This document shows, one piece after another, positions 18,499 through 26,420 of a DNA stretch of 64,000 bases. The DNA comes from Salinadaptatus halalkaliphilus. GTDB taxonomy: Archaea > Halobacteriota > Halobacteria > Halobacteriales > Natrialbaceae. The stretch covers positions 186,001 to 250,000 of the forward strand of contig NZ_RBZW01000058.1 of NCBI RefSeq assembly GCF_006543045.1, written 5' to 3'. The position numbers were made by a program, and so were the translations under genes. The notes beneath the pieces are model-generated. The model had not been told where the DNA came from and did no database searches. It saw only the letters and a list, made by a program, of their open reading frames with translations. Positions within the stretch are counted from its first letter, which is position 1. Each line of letters starts with the position of its first letter.

Positions 18499-18671
18499 CG
18501 CTGTAGATCCGTTGGTTTCCGTTTTTTGTCGATGCTGCCCCCTCGTTACCCACGTGCTTTCCTTACTGCGCGACGGATTGGGTATCGAGCAACGAGAGAT
18601 GTCGGAATCTGGAGGTAGGTGAACGAAACGCGAGTTCTTCGACCTCCCGTAAAAAGGATACCACCCGCCAG
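18499..18671. terminator. Convergent intergenic region with T-run after korB
   Basis: A CCGTTTTTTGTC stretch about 25 nt after the korB stop looks like an archaeal U-rich terminator. On the other strand, the DUF655 transcript ends towards it. No RNA gene was recognised. Confidence 0.4.
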
Positions 18672-19268
18672 CTACTGGTTCTGTTCCTGCTCGTTCCGGC
18701 CGACGAACGTCTGATACTTCAGATCGTCGTCACGCAGTTCCTCGATGATGCGTTCGACGAGAATCTCGTCGGGGTCGTGCAGCCCGGAAACGCGCTCCGA
18801 AAGCTCCTCGAAGCTCTCGAAGGACTTTCGTTTTCGCTCGTCGAGGATGCCGTTACGGAGTTTCTTCCCGATTCCCGGCAACAGATTCAGCTGGTGAAGC
18901 CGAAGTGTGATCGGCTGTGCATCGTTGTAGAAGTCGACGAATCGATCTTCGTTTTCCTCGACTAAGTCGGCGACGACGTACTCCAGTTCGGATTTGGCAC
19001 CCGAAGAGAGATCGCCGTACTCGACCTCGCGACACTCGAGGACGACCTCGCGCGCATCCACCGGTGCGACCGTCACCTCGCTCCCGATAGTCAGTCGTTC
19101 CTCCTCGTCGAAGGCGACCTCGTACAGCGTGAAGTCGTCGATTCCGAGGGCGTAACCGGCGGGAGACTTCTCGTATTGAGGTCGCGCGTCGTCGGAGAGA
19201 CCGTGCGCGAGATAATCCAACACGACCGCGCGCCGGGCATCTGTCCCGTCGCTGTCCGCTTCGCTCAT
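18672..19268 (-). CDS. DUF655 family protein (putative nucleic-acid-binding, HhH motif)
   Basis: A 198-aa protein of the archaeal DUF655 family. The N-terminal two thirds form a small beta-rich domain (VVLDYLAHGLSDDARPQY...). It ends in a helix-hairpin-helix-like segment LNLLPGIGKKLRNGILDERK (about residues 133-152), a common non-specific nucleic acid grip. It follows rpl21e and rpoF in the same direction, a widely conserved archaeal order, implying a role linked to RNA or ribosome biology. No enzymatic motif. The rRNA methyltransferase gene ksgA that often follows is not present here. Confidence 0.85.
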   Translation of the reverse strand: MSEADSDGTDARRAVVLDYLAHGLSDDARPQYEKSPAGYALGIDDFTLYEVAFDEEERLTIGSEVTVAPVDAREVVLECREVEYGDLSSGAKSELEYVVADLVEENEDRFVDFYNDAQPITLRLHQLNLLPGIGKKLRNGILDERKRKSFESFEELSERVSGLHDPDEILVERIIEELRDDDLKYQTFVGRNEQEQNQ

Positions 19269-19313
19269 TGACTGACGGTACGTGAACGGCGTACTTAAAG
19301 AGTCGGCTCGCTT

Positions 19314-19670
19314 TCAGGCGTACTTCGCGACGACATCTAAAATCTCGTCGAGTTCGTCCCCGGACAACGAGTATCGTTGCTGTGCGTACACCGATCGAAG
19401 CTCGTCTCGATTCCGCGGCAACAGATTCGCGATCTTGTAGGCTGTCGGTTCGTCAACTTTCTCTACGTCCTCGAGTTCGTCGACCAAGTCCTGGGCCTCC
19501 GCTGGCTCCAGGGTGGTGAATCGGTTGACGTGTTCGATCGCTCGAGCGAGTTCGTAGCGCAGCTCCCGATCCTCGTCGAGTGCGCGTTCGGCTTCGATGT
19601 CGGCGAGCAGCTCCTTCGTTTCCGAGACCGTGAGGAACTCCTCGTCGACGATCTCCTTGAAGATCGTCAT
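19314..19670 (-). CDS. rpoF: DNA-directed RNA polymerase subunit F (Rpb4-like)
   Basis: A 118-aa archaeal Rpo4/Rpb4 homologue that forms the stalk with Rpo7 and stabilises open complexes. It begins MTIFKEIVDEEFLTVSETKE and ends with the HRDC-like region (AYKIANLLPRNRDELRSVYA, about residues 79-98). It begins 7 nt after the rpl21e stop. Confidence 0.93.
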   Translation of the reverse strand: MTIFKEIVDEEFLTVSETKELLADIEAERALDEDRELRYELARAIEHVNRFTTLEPAEAQDLVDELEDVEKVDEPTAYKIANLLPRNRDELRSVYAQQRYSLSGDELDEILDVVAKYA

Positions 19671-19677
19671 ACTGGGT

Positions 19678-19986
19678 TCAGACGCGATCTTCGGCTCGGT
19701 CCTGGGCGCGCATGTGGGCTGCCGTGACGATCAGCGTCTTGTCTTTCCCGCCGTCGTTGATGCGGACTTTGAACGCGTTGCCCTGGGTGCCGACGACCTC
19801 GCCGGTGAGCCCGTCGAACCGTGGGTGGAAGCGTCCCTTGTGGATGCTCGGGTCGATCTTGAGGTGGACCTTCTCGCCTTCCTCGTACTGCTGAATCGCA
19901 CGCTGTGGCGGCGATCCGCCGCGGTCTCGAGGATCGTTTGCAAGCTTGTTCCGGGTTCCTTGCCGAGGGCCATTAGAGTGGGGCAT
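19678..19986 (-). CDS. rpl21e: Large ribosomal subunit protein L21e
   Basis: A 102-aa ribosomal protein of the archaeal/eukaryotic L21e family. Diagnostic segments are [37 protein letters not shown] and [18 protein letters not shown]; the C-terminus is [18 protein letters not shown]. First gene of the rpl21e-rpoF-DUF655 operon, with a strong TATA box upstream. Confidence 0.95.
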   Translation of the reverse strand: MPHSNGPRQGTRNKLANDPRDRGGSPPQRAIQQYEEGEKVHLKIDPSIHKGRFHPRFDGLTGEVVGTQGNAFKVRINDGGKDKTLIVTAAHMRAQDRAEDRV

Positions 19987-20013
19987 AGTCGTACAACGCC
20001 GTTAGCCAGTGAC

Positions 20014-20025
20014 GGTTATAAAACA
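20014..20025 (-). promoter_or_regulatory. TATA box for the rpl21e operon
   Basis: Read on the minus strand, TGTTTTATAACC is centred about 34 nt before the rpl21e ATG at 19986. It is the strongest TATA-like sequence nearby and implies a short leader of a few bases. Confidence 0.6.
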
Positions 20026-20096
20026 CACGTATTCCGACAGCGAGCGGGTCCCCAGCCGTGTGGGTAGCCGGTCTTCGTCCCGTTCCGACCGCCGAC

Positions 20097-20142
20097 TGGT
20101 GAGCGACATCGATACCCACCGAATGATTTCGCTCACCAGTGC
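20097..20142. repeat. Perfect 12-bp inverted repeat in the rpl21e/thiolase intergenic region
   Basis: ACTGGTGAGCGA (20097-20108) and TCGCTCACCAGT (20131-20142) flank 22 nt. It lies between divergent promoters, so it could be an operator as well as a hairpin. The sequence is unrelated to the TACGG element family. Confidence 0.45.
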
Positions 20143-20214
20143 AGGTGTGGGACGCCACTGGAACCGCCGCCGTCAGCTAACCGACCGCCGTCGATGGATT
20201 TCCGAATCACGTAT

Positions 20215-20226
20215 CTATTAGTATAG
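20215..20226 (+). promoter_or_regulatory. TATA box for the thiolase gene
   Basis: CTATTAGTATAG lies 20-31 nt before the ATG at 20246, in the position expected for a leaderless transcript. Confidence 0.5.
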
Positions 20227-20245
20227 TCAAAGATTGTGATGAATC

Positions 20246-21391
20246 ATGACCGATACGACACCGGTTTTGGTAAGCGCAGTCCGGACGGCCCAGGGAAAAG
20301 AAGACGGCGCGCTCGCAGACATGCGAAGCGAGGACCTCTCGATTCCGCTCGTCGACGCGATGCTCGAGGAAACGGGCCTCGATGGCGATCAGATCGACGA
20401 CCTGATGTGGGGCTGTGCCCAGCAACGCGGCGAACAACGGACCAACATCGCCCGCCAGATCGCGCTCTTTTCGGAGCTCGGCGAGAACGTGCCGGCGACG
20501 ACGGTCGACCGCCAGTGTGCGTCCTCCGCACAGGCGATCATTAGCGCGGCGGACTCGATCGCGGCAGGTCGCCATCAGGCCGTCTTCGCCGGCGGCGTCG
20601 AGAGTATGAGTCGTGTCAAGATGGGGGCAGCAAGCAGCGGCGACATGCATCCGAAACTCGACGAGAAGTACGGCATGGAGAACCTCGCGATGGGCGTCAC
20701 CGCCGAAAAAGTCGCCGAGAAGTACGATGTCAGCCGCGAAGAACAGGACGCCTACGGCGCACGGAGCCAGCAACGAGCCGTCGAAGCGACCGAAGAGGGC
20801 CGCTTCGACGAGGAAATCGTCCCGATCGAGACCGACGACGGCATCCACGACGAGGACGAGGGACTTCGGCCGGGAACGACCGCCGAGAAACTCGCCGAGT
20901 TGCCGACCGTCTTCAAGGAAGACGGCACCGTCACCCCCGGCACCGCCTCCCAGATCGCCGACGGCGCGGCCGGCGTTTTGTTGACTAGCCGCGAGTTCGC
21001 CGACGAACAGGACCTCGAGGTCCTCGCGGAAGTCGGCACCAGCTACGTCGCCGGCGTCGACCCGACCGTCATGGGGATCGGCCCGGTGCCCGCAACCGAA
21101 GGCCTGCTCGAGCGTGCGGGTCGTGACATCGACGACTACGGACTGGTCGAGATCAACGAAGCCTTCGCGAGCCAGACGATCTACTCTCAGCACGAACTCG
21201 GCATTCCGGACGATCGACTCAACGTCAACGGCGGCGCAATCGCCATCGGCCACCCGCTCGGTGCCTCGGGGGCGCGTCTGCCAGTGACGCTCGTCCACGA
21301 GATGCGTCGCCGGGGCGTCGAACGCGGGATCGCCACCGAGTGTGTCGGCTTCGGACAGGGTGCGGCGATCGAGTTTAGCCTCCCCGAGTAA
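20246..21391 (+). CDS. Thiolase family protein (acetyl-CoA C-acyltransferase)
   Basis: A 381-aa thiolase, catalysing Claisen condensation or thiolytic cleavage of acyl-CoA. All three catalytic elements are visible: nucleophile Cys in DRQCASSAQAI (about residue 91), the His in GHPLGASGARLPV, and the second Cys in TECVGFGQGAA near the C-terminus. NEAFASQ also fits the family. It may serve beta-oxidation (matching the ETF genes at the window start), polyhydroxyalkanoate supply or mevalonate synthesis; no acyl-CoA gene adjoins to choose among them. Confidence 0.92.
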   Translation: MTDTTPVLVSAVRTAQGKEDGALADMRSEDLSIPLVDAMLEETGLDGDQIDDLMWGCAQQRGEQRTNIARQIALFSELGENVPATTVDRQCASSAQAIISAADSIAAGRHQAVFAGGVESMSRVKMGAASSGDMHPKLDEKYGMENLAMGVTAEKVAEKYDVSREEQDAYGARSQQRAVEATEEGRFDEEIVPIETDDGIHDEDEGLRPGTTAEKLAELPTVFKEDGTVTPGTASQIADGAAGVLLTSREFADEQDLEVLAEVGTSYVAGVDPTVMGIGPVPATEGLLERAGRDIDDYGLVEINEAFASQTIYSQHELGIPDDRLNVNGGAIAIGHPLGASGARLPVTLVHEMRRRGVERGIATECVGFGQGAAIEFSLPE

Positions 21392-21446
21392 TCCCGAGTC
21401 GAGTCCGCTCGAGGGGCGTCGTCCTCAGCGCAGTTCGACGAGACGA

Positions 21447-21866
21447 TCAGGCCTCGAGCAGTTCGACGAGATTCTGTTCCGGGTCCCGGAGAAAGCAGAT
21501 CGTGGTGCCGCTGTCGGTCGTTCTGGGCTCGCTCAACGTGTCGACATCGTCGGGTAACCCGGCGACGAAATTCTCGAGATCGTCGACGGTGAGTCCGATG
21601 TGGATCGCACCCGCCTGATTGAGGCCAGTTGCAGGGGAAGCGCGGGCCTCGGGATCGTACTCGACGAGCTCGATCCGACAGTCGTCGGCTTCGAGGTGGG
21701 CAAATTCGCCGCGTGCACGCTCGATGTCGACCGCTTCGGCGAAGGCCTCGCCACCGACGGCGAATCGATCGACGACCTCGAGGCCGAGGACATCCCGATA
21801 GAAGGGGAGTACGGCCTCGAGGTCGCTGACGGTGATTCCGACGTGATGTGCGGTAGGATCTGTCAC
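21447..21866 (-). CDS. VOC family (glyoxalase-like) protein
   Basis: A 139-aa vicinal-oxygen-chelate fold protein with two paired beta-alpha-beta-beta-beta units: HHVGITVSDLEAVLPFYRDV at the front and AIHIGLTVDDLENFVAGL in the middle, then FLRDPEQNLVELLE at the end. Metal ligand candidates are the His of HHVGI, the Glu of CRIELVEYD, the His of AIHIG and the Glu of NLVELLE. A GTG start at 21866 (VTDPTAHHVGI) is preferred because the fold begins there. Substrate unknown (methylglyoxal, methylmalonyl-CoA or a xenobiotic are family options). Confidence 0.82.
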   Translation of the reverse strand: MTDPTAHHVGITVSDLEAVLPFYRDVLGLEVVDRFAVGGEAFAEAVDIERARGEFAHLEADDCRIELVEYDPEARASPATGLNQAGAIHIGLTVDDLENFVAGLPDDVDTLSEPRTTDSGTTICFLRDPEQNLVELLEA

Positions 21867-22100
21867 GGGTGATACTCGTCGGGCCGGCTGGGAAAGCGTT
21901 CCGTCTCCGAGGGGACCTCGAGCGTGAGCGGCCACGGTCGACACGTCGGGTGCCGATCGACGGGGGACGCTGAAAGGGCAGGCACAATTCAAAATCCCGG
22001 TCGTCGTGTTTCAGTATCCGTTGAACGGAGTGACTGCGTTTCCGGCCGCTGAGAGTAGGTGGCATCCGACGATCGACCTCGCCGCTCTCGACGGGAAACG

Positions 22101-23819
22101 ATGACGGTCGGTGGAATCGCGCTGGCGACGGACTTCGCGTTGCTCATCGTCGCGGCGACCGTCCTGAGCTACGCGGCTCGATTGACGAAACAGCCGACGA
22201 TCGTCGCCTACGTGCTGACTGGCGTCGTCGTCGGCCCGATTGGGCTCGGGATCGTCGCGGAGGATCAGTTGATCGAGGTCGTCTCGGAACTCGGCCTCGG
22301 TTTCCTGCTCTTTTTGCTCGGCATCGAGATGCGTTTCGACGACATCAGAGGGATCGCCAGACCCGTCGGCGCGATCGCACTCGGACAGGCGATTCTGCAG
22401 GCGGTCGCTTCGACGGCGGTTGCACTCTTGCTCGGCTTTACGCTTTTTCAATCGCTGATGATCGCGCTGGCGACGACCTTCGGCGCGACGCCGATCATCG
22501 TCAAGGTACTCGGCGACAAGGAGGATCTGAAGGCGCTGTACGGCAAGGTCGACGTCGGTATCCTCATCTTTCAGGACATCTACCTCGTGATGGCCCTGGC
22601 GATACTGACGGTCGGCACCGTCGACGACGTCGGCGAGATCGCGTTCAGTATCGGTCGCGTTCTCGCCCTGATGAGCGCCATCGGGGTCGTCGCGTATCTC
22701 GCCAGCAAGTACTTTCTCCCCGCGCTGTTGCGAGCCAGCGCACGGAATAAGAGTACCCTCTTTACCGTCGGCGCCGCCTGGGCGTTTCTGTTCATCTTCG
22801 CCGCCGAGAGCCTCGAGCTCTCCGTCGAAATCGGTGCCTTCCTCGCTGGGCTCGCGCTGGCTCAACTGCCCTACAGCACGGAACTCAAAGAACGGATGCG
22901 ACCGGCGACGAACTTCTTCATCGCCGTTTTCTTTGCGTCGATCGCCCTCCAGATGGAACTCGAGCAGCTGCTTGCGTACTGGCAGGAGGCGCTTATCGCC
23001 TCCGTGCTGTTGATCGGGATCAACTTCGTCATCGTCTTCGGCCTGTTCTACAGCCAGCGCTTCGATATCGAGACCTCCTTTCTCGGGACGATTTCGATGC
23101 TTCAGGTCAGCGAGTTCTCGCTGGTACTGGGGGCACTCGCCGTCGACCAGGGGTTCGTCGAGGAGGGGATCCTCGGCTTCCTCAGCCTGATGGCACTCAT
23201 CACGATGCCGATCTCGACGTACTACGTGATCTACAACCGTCAGATCTACAGCTACGTCAGGCCCGTCCTCGAACGCCTCGAGCGCGAGGACACCATCGAC
23301 GCCCAGCCCGTCGAGTACGACGATCACGCGGTAATCGTCGGCTACAGCCGACTGACCGACGAACTCGCGACGGTGCTCGAGGACGCCGTCGACGACATCG
23401 TCTTCGTCGAGGACGGTGCCGAGTACGTCGAGGAACTGGCCGACGCCGAGTACGGCTTCATCTTCGGCAACGCCAGACACGGCGACATTCGACAGGCTGC
23501 GAACCTCGCCGGAGCCGACGTCCTCGTCAGTGCAAGCGAACGGATCGATGTCAACCGACGGCTACTCGAGGAGACCGACGACGCGGTATCGATCGTCGCG
23601 GCGACCACCGATACGGACGCCGAAACGCTGTCCGAAGCCGGCGCCGACTACGTCGTCGACGGACGCGGCCTCGTCGGCGACGCGGTGGCGAGGCTGCTCG
23701 CGGACCTCGAGGACTCGGAGACGTTCGACCGGCAGATCGAGGCGCTCAACGAGCGCGCGATCGGTCCGTCGTCTCGGTCGACGAGCGACGCCGGTACTGG
23801 AGGTGAGACCGATGTATGA
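22101..23819 (+). CDS. Type-A CPA2 cation:proton antiporter subunit, cassette 1
   Basis: A 572-aa membrane protein of the KefB/CPA2 type: about 12 spans to residue 400 (QPTIVAYVLTGVVVGP near the start, GAFLAGLALAQLPYS mid-protein, then FLGTISMLQVSEFSLVLGA), followed by a cytosolic RCK/TrkA-N-like domain. The ion-site pair in the TM5-like helix is Q158-D159 (LIFQDIYLV), as in glutathione-gated Kef systems. The RCK loop is GYSRLT, lacking the GxGxxG needed for normal nucleotide binding. The start at 22101 (MTVGGIALATDF) aligns with the other two A proteins; a GTG at 22059 is an alternative. Overlaps its B partner by 8 bp. Confidence 0.87.
   Translation: MTVGGIALATDFALLIVAATVLSYAARLTKQPTIVAYVLTGVVVGPIGLGIVAEDQLIEVVSELGLGFLLFLLGIEMRFDDIRGIARPVGAIALGQAILQAVASTAVALLLGFTLFQSLMIALATTFGATPIIVKVLGDKEDLKALYGKVDVGILIFQDIYLVMALAILTVGTVDDVGEIAFSIGRVLALMSAIGVVAYLASKYFLPALLRASARNKSTLFTVGAAWAFLFIFAAESLELSVEIGAFLAGLALAQLPYSTELKERMRPATNFFIAVFFASIALQMELEQLLAYWQEALIASVLLIGINFVIVFGLFYSQRFDIETSFLGTISMLQVSEFSLVLGALAVDQGFVEEGILGFLSLMALITMPISTYYVIYNRQIYSYVRPVLERLEREDTIDAQPVEYDDHAVIVGYSRLTDELATVLEDAVDDIVFVEDGAEYVEELADAEYGFIFGNARHGDIRQAANLAGADVLVSASERIDVNRRLLEETDDAVSIVAATTDTDAETLSEAGADYVVDGRGLVGDAVARLLADLEDSETFDRQIEALNERAIGPSSRSTSDAGTGGETDV
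23799..23806 (+). promoter_or_regulatory. Shine-Dalgarno site of antiporter B1
   Basis: GGAGGTGA, 5 nt before the ATG at 23812 and inside the A1 coding region. Equivalent sites precede the other two B genes; together with the stop/start overlap, this fixes the B1 start. Confidence 0.75.
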
Positions 23820-25458
23820 GATGCTGTTCGCACTGACGCTGATATTCGTCCTCGCGGCCGTTCTGCTGATTGTGGCAGCACAGCGCGGGCTCCCAGTGAT
23901 CCCGTTCTACCTGCTCGCCGGCATCGTCGCCGGCGCGTTCGTCGACGAGACGGCGCTGCTGGATCTCGCCCAGTGGGGGATCGCCTTTCTCGTGTTCCTC
24001 TTTGGCGTCCACGTCGACCTCGACGCGCTGCGCTCGCGCGGTCGGATCGGCGTCGGTGTCGGCATTCTGCAAGCGACAGTGACCGGTGCGCTCGGGTTCG
24101 GCGTCGGTCTCGGGTTCGGTCTCGACGGGGTGAACGCTGTGTACTTCGGCGTGGCCGCCGCCCTGAGCTCTTCGCTCGTCGCGACGAGCTATCTCGATGC
24201 GCCAAGCGGCGCCAGACCGACCTACGAACGCTTGGCGGAGTCGATCCACTTCACGGAGGACGTCCTGGGCGTGGTCGTCGTTCTCGCGTTGGGTGCGTTC
24301 GTCTACGCCGCCACACCGGCACTCGAGCAGTTTGCGGTCGCGGCCGGGCTGATCGCGCTCGGTCTCGGCGTTCGATACCTCCTCTTCCACCGGCTGACGG
24401 CGAGGCTACAGGGCGACTCCGAGGTGATGATGCTCGTCGGCATCTCGTTCGTGATCGGGTTCATCGCGCTGGCCGAACTCGCCGGCCTCTCGATCGTCGT
24501 CGGCGCCTTCGCCGCCGGCATCGCCATCGCGGACGACTACCCACACTCCCTCGAGTTGGTCGATACGGTCGACGATCTCGAGGACTTTTTCACGCCGATC
24601 TTCTTCGTCACCGTCGGCGCGTTGTTGACGGTTCCGGGGTTCGAGACGGGCGGCTATACGATCGCGTTGCTCGTGGCGATCCTCGTCGTGAACCCGCTGG
24701 TGCTCGCCGCCGTTCTCGGCCGGTGCGGATTCGACGGTCGGACGGCGATTCTCGCCGGACTGACGCTCGATCAGATCAGCGTCTTCACGCTGCTCGTTGC
24801 AGTCGAGGCACTCGCTGCCGAGCAGATCGCCCGCCCGCTGTTCGACGCGATCGTGCTGGCGACGGCGATCTCCATGCTCGTCGCGAGTTACACCAGTCGC
24901 CACGGCGGTTCGATCGTTCGCTCCCTGGACGAGCGTGGCTTCCTTCGGGCCATCGGCGGCACCTCCGGCGCGCGGACGGATGTCTCCGAGGATCTCTCCG
25001 ATCACGTGATCGTCGTCGATTACCAACACGGCGGTCGACAGCTCGTAGAGCAACGTGATCGGTTCGACCGCCCGATCCTCGTCGTCGAAGACAACCCGAC
25101 TCTGATGGTGGAGATTGAGGACCACTGTGACGAGTACGTCTACGGCGACGTGCTCGACGACCGTGTCTGGGCGGCCGCCCGTCTCGAGGACGCCGCTGCC
25201 GTCGTCGCACTCTCGCCCGAACGTGACAGTACCGAAGCGGTCGTCGACCTCGAGACGGATGTCCCCCGCCTCGTCCGCGTCGAAACGACCGACGCGGCCG
25301 TGACGTTCCTCGAGCGCGGCGCGGACGGCGTCATCTATCCCGACGCCATCGCAGCCGACCGCATCGGCGACGACCTCGAGGCGCTGCTGGCCGACGACAT
25401 TTCGCTCGAGGCGTTCACTCAGCGGAGTCGCGACGGGGAAGAGACAACTGGCGAGTGA
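23812..25458 (+). CDS. Type-B CPA2 cation:proton antiporter subunit, cassette 1
   Basis: A 548-aa antiporter paralogue, distinct from type A: VIPFYLLAGIVAGAF near the N-terminus, GLSIVVGAFAAGIAIADD mid-protein, about 12 spans, then an RCK-like domain from about residue 395. The ion-site pair is E149-D150 (SIHFTEDVLG), unusual beside the QD or DD of relatives. Its RCK loop is VDYQHGG, which has lost the first glycines of GxGxxG although B2 and B3 keep them. ATG at 23812 overlaps the A1 stop in ATGTATGA. Predicted to pair with A1 in the membrane. Confidence 0.87.
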   Translation: MYEMLFALTLIFVLAAVLLIVAAQRGLPVIPFYLLAGIVAGAFVDETALLDLAQWGIAFLVFLFGVHVDLDALRSRGRIGVGVGILQATVTGALGFGVGLGFGLDGVNAVYFGVAAALSSSLVATSYLDAPSGARPTYERLAESIHFTEDVLGVVVVLALGAFVYAATPALEQFAVAAGLIALGLGVRYLLFHRLTARLQGDSEVMMLVGISFVIGFIALAELAGLSIVVGAFAAGIAIADDYPHSLELVDTVDDLEDFFTPIFFVTVGALLTVPGFETGGYTIALLVAILVVNPLVLAAVLGRCGFDGRTAILAGLTLDQISVFTLLVAVEALAAEQIARPLFDAIVLATAISMLVASYTSRHGGSIVRSLDERGFLRAIGGTSGARTDVSEDLSDHVIVVDYQHGGRQLVEQRDRFDRPILVVEDNPTLMVEIEDHCDEYVYGDVLDDRVWAAARLEDAAAVVALSPERDSTEAVVDLETDVPRLVRVETTDAAVTFLERGADGVIYPDAIAADRIGDDLEALLADDISLEAFTQRSRDGEETTGE

Positions 25459-25507
25459 CGACCGCCCGAAGCGGTGGCGAGTGTGGACGGCTTGACCGAC
25501 GCGTCGA

Positions 25508-26230
25508 TCAGTCGAACGAGGGCAGTACCGCTTCCTCGTAGAACTCGAGAAACTCCGCCTGTCGGGAGCCGACCTGGTGGATCGCCACCATGTCGAAGCC
25601 GGCGTCGACGTACGCCTGGATCGCCTCGATGTGAGCCTCTGGATCCGGCCCGCAGGGGGCCGTCTCGGCGATGTCCGCCCGCGCGACGGCCTGGGTCGCC
25701 TCTGCGAAGTGTGCCGGCGTGGGGAGGTCCCAGAGCAACGAACTCGGGAGGACCTCCTGTGGCCACAGGTCGGCGACCGTCTCGATCGCCTCGGCGTCGT
25801 CTTCGGCGTAGCAGACGGTCGCCTCGCCGTAAATCGGTGCGTCTTCGGCGTCCGCACTCGACTCGAAAGCGTCGACCAGCCCCTCGTCCGGCACGACCGT
25901 GATGAGGCCGTCACCGATCTCGCCTGCTTTGCGGGCCGTCTTCGGTCCGTCCGCTGCGATTCCGATCTCGGGCAGCTCGTCGGGAAGCGTGTACAACTTC
26001 GCGTTCTCGACGGTGTAGTACTCCCCGTGGTGGCTAATCGTCGGTCGCCTGAGCGATCGCCCCGAGGACGTTCCAGACCATCGACTCTCGCCCTGTTCGG
26101 GAAGCCACGGATGGAAGTGATCCGAGACGTTGGCGAACGCGAGGTTCGACTGCTCGGTCAGTTGGGCGTACTCGACGAGGTCGTTCGGGCCGTGCAGTTC
26201 GCTGACGAGTTTGTGTCTGATCTCGACCAT
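25508..26230 (-). pseudogene. Decayed F420-dependent LLM-class oxidoreductase with internal deletion
   Basis: The ends match the F420-dependent glucose-6-phosphate dehydrogenase-like family (about 320 aa): HGPNDLVEYAQLTEQ, VSDHFHPWLPEQGES at the front and HHGEYYTVENAKLYTLPDE, YVDAGFDMVAIHQVG at the back. The middle is damaged. After GES, the expected VWNVLGAIAQATDD is encoded one frame away (about 26084-26038), so a base is lost at about 26083-26088. Directly after it, roughly 75 codons (the barrel part with the TGTGE-type cofactor loop) are missing and the frame returns at ISHHGEYY. The two lesions leave a 240-codon open frame with about 15 nonsense residues. Enzyme activity is very unlikely. 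It lies between antiporter cassettes 1 and 2. Confidence 0.8.
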
Positions 26231-26377
26231 AGTGTCTCCGTCCTCGAGCGTTCGGGAACGGGCGGTCCGACCACGACGGCACCCATACTACCACAGTCGA
26301 CGGGTCGGGAAATCGATCCGTTACTGCGGTGCTCACCGATACGAAACGTTGGACGTGGGACTGTCGGGAAGACAACG

Positions 26378-26385
26378 CATAAAAG
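26378..26385 (+). promoter_or_regulatory. TATA box for antiporter cassette 2
   Basis: CATAAAAG lies about 39 nt before the ATG at 26421, suggesting transcription from about 26410 with a leader of roughly a dozen bases. Confidence 0.45.
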
Positions 26386-26420
26386 CCGGTTGCACATAGA
26401 GGGAGTCGAATACTTTTCGG

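Noticed and set aside
22011-23480. A 489-codon open frame antisense to antiporter A1
   Set aside because: Low-complexity charged translation, shadow of the A1 gene.
26034-26084. A separate short gene containing VWNVLGAIAQATDD
   Set aside because: This is the frameshifted middle of the decayed F420 oxidoreductase gene, not an independent gene.
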